Positions 14,880 to 26,800 of a stretch of DNA of 34,093 nt are shown here, piece by piece. Both the position numbers and the translations under genes were made by a program. How positions within the stretch are numbered: position 1 is the first letter of the stretch; the number at the start of each line of letters is the position of its first letter. Under the pieces are notes generated by a model. That model searched no databases. It was not told where the DNA came from and saw nothing but the letters and a program-made list of their open reading frames with translations. The stretch lies in the NCBI GenBank assembly GCA_005798445.1, contig SYJG01000273.1:1-34093 (forward strand), given 5' to 3'. The DNA is from Planctomyces sp. (GTDB lineage Bacteria > Planctomycetota > Planctomycetia > Planctomycetales > Planctomycetaceae).

Positions 14880-17800
14880 ATGTTGATGACGTCCTGGTTA
14901 ATGTCGTTGGCGGAACGAGTTCGCAGGGGTCGCCGAGGGCTTGGCCGCCGGCAGGGTCGAAGCGGTACTCGTCGGCAACAGGTGGCGGACTCGTCGTCGT
15001 TGCCGAAGCGGGTGGAACCGCTGGAAGAGCGGATGGTGTTGAGTTCGACGAACTGGGTGTCGCTGGGACCGAATGCCGGTTTCAACGGGCAAGTTGAAAA
15101 CGTACGGGAGATGTACCTCGATTTTGACGGGGCACGAGACGTTAGCTACGACGGCCCCGTTCGGCTCGATCACCTGGAGGTGCCGTCGTTCCAGGCACCT
15201 GGCGAACTGGCCGGCCAGGAGGACATCATCCGTGTTGCGGTCACTGCCGCGTTGAACGTGCAGTTTGCCGACCGAGGGGTGCATTTCACGTCGGACTCGC
15301 CCGATCCGGCCAGCGAATTCTCGACGATCTACATCGGAGGCGACGACGCGGCGTTCGAGGCGTACGGCTCGTTCTTGGGTTTGGCGGAAACGACGACTGC
15401 CGACAATGGTCACGGCAGCGCTGAGGCGTTCGTGTTCTCGGACAACGTAGCCGAGTGGTCGGAATCTGACCGCTTGGGCTTCGTGACCGCGCTGACCAGT
15501 GTCATTGCCCATGAAGCGGACCACTTGCTGGGACACGGGCATGGCAGCGAGACATCGAACGCGGGACCGCTCGACGCGGTTGCCGCGGACCCCTTTTCGT
15601 TTGACCCCTTGTACCGCAGCGTCGAAGAGTTGCACGAGCGGCTCAATCAGATCAACGCGGCATTTCCGACGCTCACAGAAATCGTCGACTACGACAACAA
15701 CACCGGCAGCTACGCCAAGATTTTCGGGCCAGTTGTGCTAGGGGCCACCGACCCGGACATCACCGTTACGGGATACGATCTGAAGGCGCTGCGGATCACC
15801 AACGAGGCCATCGCTGGCGACAAGCCCGAGTTCTTCCTTTTGGCCAACATTCACGGGCGTGAGATCGTCACCCCGGAACTGGCGATGGAGTTCATTGAGG
15901 AGCTGACTCAAGGCTACGGCAAGGACGCCGACGCGACGTGGCTGGTGGACTATCACGAAATCTGGGTCATCCCCACGGCCAACCCCGACGCTCATAAGCT
16001 GGCGGAACAGAGCATTCCCCAGCGCAAGAACCTCAATTTCTCCACGATCGACGATCTCTCCGACCCGGCCACCGTGATACCGACCTCGACGATCCAGCCG
16101 GGTGTCGATCTGAACCGCAATCACAGTTTCAAGTACGGGGAGGGTACTGTGGACACGGCGGCTAGTCCGGGTGGCGTGTCCAGAGTCCCTTCCCGGGGGC
16201 AGTTTATTGGATCGGGACCGGCCTCCGAGCCGGAAGTCGCGCGGCTCGAGCAATTGCTCAACGCGCAGGTGTTCCAGGACCGCTTGCGCGGCGACGGCAC
16301 TGACGCCGCCGGCAACATCAACGTGCCGGCCGCGAACACGACCGACGGTGTGTTCGTCAGCTTGCACAGTAAAGGTGATCTAGTGATACGCCCGTGGGCG
16401 CACACGGAGACGGCCGCGCCCAATGACGTCGGACTGAAAGCGATCGCCGACAAGCTGGCAGCGCTGCACGACACCACGAAACTGTTCCCAGTGCTGGGCA
16501 ACCCGAACGGCTACAAGTCGGGCCGGCCTTCGGAGGACAATTTTCTCTTCCCTGGTGAAGAAGGGGTCTTGTTGGGCGGCGACAGCGCGGAATTCGTTTA
16601 CGGTCATTTCGGCGTGCCGGCGTTCACATTCGAGATTGGCGACCAGTTCGCCCCACCGTTCAGCCAAGTCGATGGGTTGTACAAGGAGAACCGCGCGGCG
16701 TTGTTTCAGGCTGCCAAGCTGGCGCGTGATCCGTACCTGACGATTGAAGGCCCGGATGTCGGCCCTGTGACCGCCGTGCGTCAGGGCAACGTGCTGCTGG
16801 TCTCGGGCGTTGTCCGCAGCCCGTATGGGTTCGATGTCGGTGCTGCCGAATTCTACATCGACGTCCCCCCGTGGGCCGGCAACGCACAGTCTGTGACGAT
16901 GACTGCGGTCGATGGCACCTTCGACGAACCAACCGAACTCGTGCAAGGGCAGTTGAACGTGAGTGGTTTGGCACCCGGATCGCATCTGGTGTATGTGCGG
17001 GCCAAAGACCAACGGAACTTCTCCGGGCCAGTCACCGCCGCGTTCTTGGGGGATCCGACCAGTGACGTCACGCCCGTCCCGAACGTGTGGACGGCGGCGG
17101 GGCCGTTCGCAGTGCTGAATGGGCAACCAGAGAACGTCGACATTCCGGGTGATAATCCGCTCAAGCCGGGCAAGACCGAAAACCCTGTCAGTGGTGCCAT
17201 CGAAGCCGTGCTGGCGCATCCGACGAATCCCGATATTCTGTTTGTGGGAAGTGTGAATGGCGGCGTCTGGCGGACGATGAATGCGACGGCCGCTCGGCCC
17301 GATTGGCAACCACTGACCGATCTCGAAGCGAGTCTGTCGATCGGTGCCTTGGCGTTCGACGCCGATGATCCCTCGGGCAACAAGCTGGTTGTCGCCATTG
17401 GTCGCAACAGCAGCTTCGGTTCGCTTGGTGGTGGCAAAACAGGACTGCTCGTCACCGAGAATGCGCTCGCCGAGATTCCCACATTCGTCGAGAAGGGGAC
17501 GATGGGCCCGGACAACTTGCTGGGCCGTAACCTCACCGGCGTCGCTTGGTCCGGATCGAGCATGGTCGTCACGGCCAACACCAAAGGCGGCGGTGTCGAG
17601 CCCGGCATTTATTTCAGCATCAACAGCGGAGACTCGTTCGCGAAGGTGTCGGGGTTCGATAACGAGCCGGCGTACGATCTCATTCAGGATCCTGGCAATC
17701 CCGATCGGCTCTACGCCGGAACGCAGACTGGCGTCTATCGCTCGGTCGATGGGGGCGAGGTTTGGGATGCCGTCGGCGGCAACCTCAACCTGCCGTTCAA

Positions 17801-20800
17801 CGCCTTGACGACCAACAACGTGAAGCTGGCCTTTCATCACAACGAGGCGAACAACACCAATGCCCTCTATGCGGTGATCGTCAACAACGGGCAAGCGGTG
17901 GGCATCTTCCGAGATGGCCCAGGTGTTGACGGCATCGACAATGACAACAACGGCTTCATTGATGATCTGGAGGAAACCAATTTCGTCGCGATGGATGTCC
18001 CGCGCACGCTCGAAGGCCCCGCCGACATCATGGGTGCGACCAATAATGCCAATCCGATCGTCATTACTTCGAAGGTCGAGCATCTCCTGAAGACCGATCA
18101 GACGTATCAAGTCGTCATCTCGGGAGTCGAAGGGAATCTCGCCGCGAATGGCGAGTTCACCATCCAGGCCATTAATGAGACTGAGTTCCAATTGGTCGGA
18201 GTGACGGGATCGGGCAACTACACCACGGGGGGCACTTGGCGTCTCGTGAGTGGGCTGCAACCGCGCGCGAAACCGGGTTCTCAAGGCAACATCCATGTGT
18301 CGATCGCCGCGGACCCGATTGACCCCTTCATCGTCTATCTCGGCGGCGATCGGCAGGATGCCCCGACGCCCGATGACACCTCGTTCTCCGTTCCGAATTC
18401 CGTCGGTGCGCGGGACTTTTCGGCGCGTCTCTTCCGGGGCGACGCGCTCATTACGCGTCTCAACACCACGGTGACTGTGGGCGTGCCGGGAGCCCAGTGG
18501 TCGCCGATCACACACATCGGGACGAAGTCGAATTCCGCACCACATGCCGACTCGCGCAACATCATCTTTGACGCGGCGGGACGAATGATTGAAACCGACG
18601 ACGGCGGCATCTATGTCTTGCCTGGACCGCGCGGCGGAGCGATTACGGGAGTTATCAACGCCGAGTCCATCGTCATTCAGTCGCGCGCGCACGGCTTGAA
18701 GACCGGCGATCAAGTGCGCATCACGGGAGTCACCGGCAAAAAGGACGCCAACGGCACCTTCTCGATCACGAAGCTCAATGCGGATGAGTTCGCACTCAAC
18801 GGCACCAACGACAATGACCCTTACACCGGCGGCGGAGTGTGGGGTGCCTCCGATTGGGGTTCGCTGAATGCCGGCTTACAGATCGGCGAGTTCCACAACA
18901 TCGCTTACGACCATTTGTCAAACACGATCATCGTGGGGTCTCAAGACAACGGCACGCAACAGCAAGAACCGAGTACTGGCGATTTGAAAATTTGGAATCT
19001 GGTGTACGGCGGCGATGGCGGTGACGTCGCCGTCGACAATGTCACCATGGCCAGTCAGGGGCACTCGATTCGTTACTTCAGCGCCCAAAACCTCGGCGGC
19101 ATGCAGAAGGCAGTTTACAATGTCTTCGGGGAGCCCATTTCGTTTCAGACTGTCCCGTTGGCGCCTCCGACCGATCCGATTGGTGCTCCGGTCATGATCA
19201 GCGGAGTGACCAATTCCAACCCGATCGTCGTGACCGCGATGAATCATGGATTGCGCTTCGGCAATGTGGTCACCATCACGGGAGTCAACGGGACCACGGC
19301 GGCCAACGGCACGTTTGTGGTCTCCGTTCAAGACAAAGACACGATCACTCTGGCCAATCCCGAAACGAAACTCCTCGTCAATGGCTCGATGTCAGGCAGC
19401 TACCTCTCAGGCGGCTCGCTCCAGCGCGTCCCCGCGAAGTTCGTACCGCAGTTCCTCACTCCGATTGCGCTCAATGCCAACAATCCGGAGCGTATGGTGA
19501 TTATCGGCGAGCGCGCGATTTACGAGTCCGACGATCAAGGCACGACACTCAATGAAATTGGAGCCGGGCCTTACTTCTACACGACGCCACCGATTCAGAA
19601 CGCGATCGCTTACGGCGACAAGCCCGCCTTTGGCCTCCGGCCCGCGGGAGCTCACCCAGACGTGCTCTATGTCGGCATCGACAACCAACTTTTTGCACGC
19701 ACGTCGGGGACGGGACAACTTAAATCGGAAGAGTCCTATTTCAACCTGGCGGACTCGAGCGGTATCACCGACGTCGTGCTCGATCCCGATAACCCATTCA
19801 CGGTCTATGTGACCGACGATTCGAATCATGTCTGGCAAGGTCGCCAACTGAATTATTCGGACACGGACGGGATCAATAATGACGGCGACCTCGAGACCGA
19901 CGAGTTCGACGAGAGCCCGTTCTGGATCGACATTTCCGGGGACGCGCCCTACATCAACTTGCGGTCGCTGGAATTCATTCCCGGCACGGACTTTGATGTG
20001 CTGGCCGTTGGGACGAATTTGGGCGTCTTCATCCGCCGCATCAATTCGGCCACTCAATCGGCCGAGGACGACTGGGTCGAACTCGGTGGAGACTCGTTGC
20101 CCAACGCGCCGGTGTGGGATCTCGAGTACAACGCGGTTGACCATTTGCTCATCGCGGCCACCCTCGGACGCGGTGCCTGGACCATCGGCACCGCAGGAGC
20201 CTTCGACGCACCGAGCGCCAACGCGCTGTTGGAAACCGTGGGCGGCACGGGCGACATGCTGACCATCGACCTGAACGACTACACGCTCAGCACCTCGTTC
20301 GCGATCAACAGCATCTCGCTGCCCGATGCCGGCGAAAACGTGACGATGACACCCAAAGGTCTCGGCTTCGAACTCGCCGTTGATAGCGAAGTCATTGGCC
20401 AGATCGTGCTGCCGGAGAACCTCGGCGAGCTGACCTTCGCGACGGGCGGTGTGTTCCACTTCCTGCCGTCGCTGAGCAACAACATCACCTTCGATGAAGA
20501 CTCCGACGCACCGGGCTTTCAAGGCCGCCTGAAGGTCAACGTCGGAGCGGGTCCGTTCGAGTTCAGCGTCTACTTCAACGTGCAACCGGGCTACTCGAAG
20601 GATGACGGGCCATTCCGCATCACCGATGCCGATTCCGTCGAGAACACCCTTCGACTCCAACAGCGTCTTGCCAGTTTGGGATTTCCGAGCGCCAGTGGCG
20701 AGGTGCCCCAACCGACGGGTGTGTTTGACGAAGCGACTCAGCAAGCATTGCGGCTGTTTCAAACCGTGACCGATCCGACAGCGCTGGTCGTGCCCCTCCC

Positions 20801-23800
20801 CGTTGCGGAGTTCAGTCCGCTCCATTCGATGGCCAGCGGCACTCTTGATGCGAACACTGTTCAGTGGCTCAACAGCCCGATTGCCCCGAGATGGGTGGAG
20901 TTGATTGACGAGGTTGGGCGTATCCCATTCCACCCCGAAGATCCATTGGGCGACTTCGATTTCCTGCCCTTAGCCGATGAGGGGAGCGGCCTGCGGAGTG
21001 GACTAACGCCGGCGACAGAGCGATTTGGATCGAGCTGGGTGGTCGATACCTTTCTGGCTGCCGCCGCCGAGGTTAATCAGATCCCCGATTTCGAGGATTT
21101 TGAACCTGGAGAGAATTCCGACTATCGCGGTGTCGTCGTGAATGGGCCTAGCAACCAGGACGGGGTGTCCTCGGGGGCGAATCGTTTTTCAATCCATCCT
21201 GGGCGTCATCACGTCTCGGGCATGGAGATCGAAATTGTTAGCGGTTTTGTGAGCGATAACTACCTCGTGGCTCTACTCACTTCGCTGAAGGAACACGCGG
21301 CGATCGAAGGGCACGGAATCGTCATCACGGACGTCGTGGTCGCCGACGACGAGACTCTCACTAACAAATTGAACACGACGGTATTTGCGGGGCAGACGAA
21401 CCCGCAGGGTGGGCCGATTGCTCGCAACGAAGGTTCCGATGGTCATCCACAATACGGCTTTCTCTATGTCCAATTCGCCGCACCGGAATTGCCACCGGTG
21501 CTGACGCCGGGGTTGGAAGAGGGGCTGACGAATGCGGCGGGGGCGTTTGACCTCATCGCGGAGTTTTTGCGCACGCTAGGCGTGATCGACGATCCGGTGC
21601 CGTTCTTCGATGCGACGGCTCCCAATGCGAATCCGGGGGCACCGCCGACTTCCGCTCCAAGTGCTCCTGCGGGAGGCGGTGGCCAGAATCTTTTTGCCGG
21701 ACCGCAGTCGAATTCTTCCGGGAATCAGCCTCAGCAACAGCAACCGCTCGCGCCTGTCGGCTCGACGTCCGCGACTCCGCTGAGCACTCTCCCAGACGAC
21801 AAGCCGGCCACGTTGGGGGATGTGCTCGGTCTCAACACGCTCTTTAGCAATGGCATCGGCAGGCACATCACGGACTACCTTGCCGATGACTTCACTCCGA
21901 CGCTCGATGAACTGGTGACGTTCCTCAGCGAAAAAGAGGGCTTCGAGAATGTGCAGTCGGGGCCGGGCAGTACGAACGACAAGATCGAGTTCTCGTTCGG
22001 TTTCAACGTGGAGCGGCACATCACGCGCGAGCTGAACTTTGGAGATGGCCTGGCGGAGTCAGGGCTGGATATTCAGACGACCGGGTTGCTCGATCTCGAA
22101 GTGGGTTTGAGCACGACCATCACGATTGGCGTGGATCTGTCGCAGGGACTCAGTCCCGCCGAGGCGGTCACGCTGCAATTCACTCCGATTCACGTCGCGG
22201 CGAAAGCGAGTATTCCGGGGCCGGACGACAATCCGGCGGGGGCGGGACTCGACATCGCGGCGCGGTTGGGATTCTTCGGAGTCAGCATTGAGGATGGGTC
22301 GTTGCTTCTCAGCGCGTCGGTTGATGCGAATGTGAATAGCGGCCAGGCGTTTTCGATCAGCGATTTGCTGTCGATCAATCCCGCCACGTTCTTCCAATTC
22401 ACCGGTCTGACGAGTTCGGTCGCTGCCACGCTGCCGATCCGGTTGCAGATTGGCAACTTCGACTCGAACTCGCTGGGGATCAGGCCGCAGGTCTTGGTGA
22501 CGGATGCGAATCTCTTCGATGCGACACCGCCGTCGTTCGAGCTGAAGTTGCCGCCGAAGCTCGACCTCCTCAGTGTTGATGCCGGTGGCATCAACGGGAT
22601 GCTCGATCAGATGCGGGGCTTCTTGCAGTCGATGCAGGATTCACCGGCTCTCGCGGCAGAGATTCCATTCACGAATGGGACGAAGCTGGGCGATGTGTTC
22701 GACTTCGCGATCGCGTTCGATCAGCAGATCAGCAACTTCACGATCGGCCTGGATGGGCTGCCGTCGTTCGGGACGGTGCAGGAATTGGCCGACGAATTGC
22801 CGGGGTTGGATGACGACACGCCGATCGACATCGTCGAGAAGGACGGCAATCAAGTGCTGGTCTTCAACTTCGATTTATCGAAGGTCTTCACGCCAAAGAC
22901 CGTGAAGCTCAGCCTCGCGGAACTCGGCGGAGCGGATGCCGGGATCGGCGGGATCAAGACGAACAGCAACGTGTCGTTGGCGGCGCAGGTCGGGGCGACG
23001 TTCACGGCGGGCATCGTGCTCGAAGACAACGGGGCGGATGTCGTCGTCAATGACATGACCATGATCAAGGACATCACCCCGTTCATGGAACCGAAGCCGG
23101 GGGAGATGGAAGTCGATCGTTGGACTTTTCTCAACACGAACAACGCGACGCCGGATGTGAAGATCACGCTCCGCAGCGGAGCGGTTCACAACATCAATCT
23201 CAGCACGTTGGATGCCGACAGCACGCTGGGTGAATTGGCAATGCTGCTCAACAACGTCGTCGGGCAGGACTTCGCCAAGATTCAAAACAAGCGGTTCGTG
23301 TTCACGGACTCGTCGGTGCCCAACGGTGCGACGTTCAAGATTCAAGACGCGAACAACTCCGGACTCGCGATGCTGGTTCAGTTGATTGGGTCGGACAGCG
23401 ATGGGGACGGAGTCATCACCTCCGCGCCGCTTCACGGCAAGACGCTGGCGGATCGGGTCTTTATCGACGATGTGGAACTCTCGGCCGGGGCGACGCTCAC
23501 GGCGACTGATATCGACGCGACGGCCAACTTTGGCGGGTTGATTGGGATTGGGATTGTGGACGGGTTCGGCTCGATCTCGGTCGAGGCGAGCATTGGATTG
23601 AACGGCGGCGATCCGATCACGCTCGGCGATGTCATCAAGGAAATCAAAGACCTGGGCAAAGGGAGCGGTCTGCTGGACCTCGAATTGGAGGCCGCTGCCG
23701 ACTTGACGTTGCCGGTCGTCGTGACGACCCCGCTGGATGAACTCGGCTTGATGAGTCTCGATGAATTGGTCGGCAACAACGCGCAGATCACGATCACCTG

Positions 23801-26800
23801 GCCCGACGTGTTCAACATCGACGTGCTCGAACAGAAGTTCGAGGTCAACACCGACTCGCTGGTCGTGCAGTTCACGGACTTCGACAAGCTGCTGAACTTC
23901 CGCGACTTCTCGGCCAACGACATCGTGGACATGTTGCAGGAGATCGCGGACTTCCTGGCGGCGCTCGCGAAGGATGCTCCGTTCTTCAAAAACAAACTGC
24001 CGGTGATCGATCAGAGTCCCGCCGAGCTGTTGGGCTTCGTCCAGAGATTCATCGACGAGGTGCAGGCATTCGCTGCCGACCCGGACCAGGGACTCGAAGA
24101 TCTGGAAGACGACCTCAACCTGGCGCTGGGCCTCGATGCTCAAAACAACGGGTTCGACCCCATTGAACTGTCGCTGGACCTGAGCGGTGCCGAGCCGGTG
24201 GTGAGGATCGACCTGCCGTTCAGATTTGATATCGCGACGGCGCAATTGCCGCTGGACTTCAACCTCGATTCGCTGGGGGTGCCGGGGTTGAAAGATCTCG
24301 TGGACTTCCAGGGGATGGGCAAGCTCACGGTCGATGCGGGCGTCATGTTCAACATCGCGGTCGGTCTCGAACTTGTGGCCGGTCAGCCGCGCGCGTTTCT
24401 GTATGACGAAGAGACCGAATTCAACACCACGCTCCTTGTTGCCGGCACGAACTTTGACTTCAAGGCGTCGGTCGGACCGTTCGGTGTCGTGATCGACAAC
24501 GGCATGGCGCGACTGGATGCCGACGGACTCGATGCTTCGGACGAGCCTGCGACCGCGGGCCTCAAGCTGACGGACGGCGATGGCACCGGTCGGCATTATC
24601 TCAGTCATGTGGACGGCATGGGCAAGACGGTCAACGACTTCGCCGCGATCATCGAAGACCTCGAAGTCTCGGTGGTCGGCGCGGCGGGGGTCGATCTGCC
24701 ATTCAAAACGCTGGCGGGTGCTGACCTCGATCCGTTGAAACCGTCATTAAACGTCACGATCCCGAGTCTCAACACTCCGCTGACCGTCTCTGTCAACCAG
24801 TCTCCGAACTTCGCGCTGCTGCTCGACAACCTCAACTTCGGCAACGGCATTGACGGGATCATTGCGGGCATTGATGGCTTGCTGATGCTGTTGGAAAACG
24901 TGCTCGATGGCGAAGTCTTCGGGGTCGAGCTGCCGTTCGTCGGCAACAAATTGCAGGACGCGGCGACGTTCATCAAGGACTTGCGAGAAGACCTGATTTC
25001 GAATCTGAATGGGTTGGGCGCGGCCGCCATTCCGGCGGTGCAACTGGCGATCTACAACGCCATCGGGCCGGACAATTTGGACTTCCTGCTCGACACCAAC
25101 AACGACAAAGCCATCGACATCGCCGATGTGCAGATCAAGGCCGGCCCGGTGGGCGGGCCGCTGACCATCGTCAACAACTTGCTCACGGATGTGACCCAAA
25201 GCACCGACACCGTGCAGTTCAACGTGCGGCTCGGCAGCAACGTCCGCAGCACGAGCGCGCTGGATCTCGATCTGGGGATTCCCGGATTGGGACTCGACGT
25301 CGAGGGCAAGCTGCAAGTCGGAGTTGGCTTCGCGTTCAATCTGGGCTTCGGCATCAGCAAGTCCGACGGTGTGTACTTCGATGTCGGCGGCGCGAACCAG
25401 TTGGAGGTCAGCGTCGATGCCGCGTTGATGGAGTTGAAGGCGGAAGGGCAGCTCGGCCCATTGCAGTTGGACGTCACGCAGATGACCGTCGGGGAACTCG
25501 ACGATCCGAGCGACGCCTATCCCGAAGACGAAATCTCGCGCAGTCAAATCCAGATCGGCAACGAGACGATCGACGCCATCAACGCTTTCCGTGGCCGCTT
25601 CACGATCGACATCGGCGGCGATGGCGGCGACGGGCGATTGAGTTTGGACGAGATCGGCAATGCGGCGGACAGCATCCAGGCCAAACTGGCGGCGGCCGCT
25701 TCGTTGCACATGAACGTCATGGCCAGCCTTGGCGGGGATTCCAACTTCCCGTCGGTCGGCAGCGAGGTCCATCTGTATTGGGGCTTCGACGGAGTTGAAG
25801 AGCTAACCAGCGCGACGCCGACGATCGAGTTCCGCGATGTCGGCCTCAACATGGGTGAGTTCATCACCGACTTCTTCGGCGGTGCGCTGGAAGTCGTGCA
25901 GGACATCGTCGAGCCGTTGCAGCCGATCCTCGACGTGCTGACGGAACCGCTGCCGGTCATCTCCGAACTGGCCGGTCAGGACGTGTCGCTGGTGGACATC
26001 GCGCGCATCTTCGGACTGGCCGAGGTCGCCGACTTTGTGGAATCGGTCGACACGATCGCGGACCTCGTCACCAGCATCCCGACGGACCTGGGAGGCGACT
26101 TGATCCTGCCGTTGGGTGGGTTCTCGGTGGCCTTCGACGACATCACGAACGAACCAGTGATCACGGTGGATCAGGCCGCCAGCGCCTTCAATCTGGTCAA
26201 TGCGGTCGATGGTTTGGGCAACGGAGCGTCCAGCACCTCCGCGCAGAACTTCTTCGGCGGGATTCCGAAAGCTCCGACGACGAACGGAATGCCAGACCCT
26301 GCGGACTCCGCAGGCAAATTCGCTTTTCCGATCCTCGACGACCCGCTCAACGTGTTCCAACTGTTGCTGGGCAAGGAAGACCTGACGCTGGTGACTTACG
26401 ACATGCCGAAGGCGACGTTCGGCTTCGAGTACACGCAGTTCTTCCCGATCTTCGGCCCGATCGGCGCGAGCATCGGCGGCTCGGTCGGCTTCAATGTCGA
26501 TCTGGCGTTCGGCTTCGACACGCAGGGCTTCTTCGACTTCTCACGCTCGAAGAATCCGCTCGACATCTTCAACGGCTTCTACGTCAGCGACACCGCGAGT
26601 CCGCTGGGGATCGGCGAAGACGTGCCGGAGATGCAGCTCTTCGGCGCACTCCGAGCAGCAGCGGAACTGAATCTCGCGCTGGCCAGCGCAAGTGTCGGCG
26701 GCGGCCTCTTCGCGACGATCGACTTCAATCTGCACGACAACCCCGACGAGAACGGCAACGTCGATGGCAAGATCCGCGTGCAAGAGATCATCGACAACGC

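Larger units (their letters stand above)
17076..20196 (+). other. BNR/WD40-like beta-propeller region
   Basis: Repeated blades of the sortilin/BNR type are visible: HPTNPDILFVGSVNGGVWRT, DPGNPDRLYAGTQTGVYRSV, LNANNPERMVIIGERAIYES and LDPDNPFTVYVTDDSNHVW, ending in LLIAATLGRGAWTIG. Such propellers bind glycans or proteins. The region is about 1,040 residues long because of inserts (FCCH-like modules and an EF-hand-like loop). Confidence 0.8.

Noticed and set aside
14864..15097. Short frame starting at an ATG just before the giant gene
   Set aside because: It overlaps the ribosome site and start of the giant gene in another frame and has no recognisable content.
16380..18713. Very long minus-strand open frame (about 777 codons) opposite the giant gene, and similar ones at 19407-20933, 22875-24608, 26541-28205 and 30765-32855
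   Set aside because: They are Arg/Val/Asp-rich with no recognisable domains and lie opposite a frame with clear domain motifs. They result from the GC-rich codon pattern of the giant gene.
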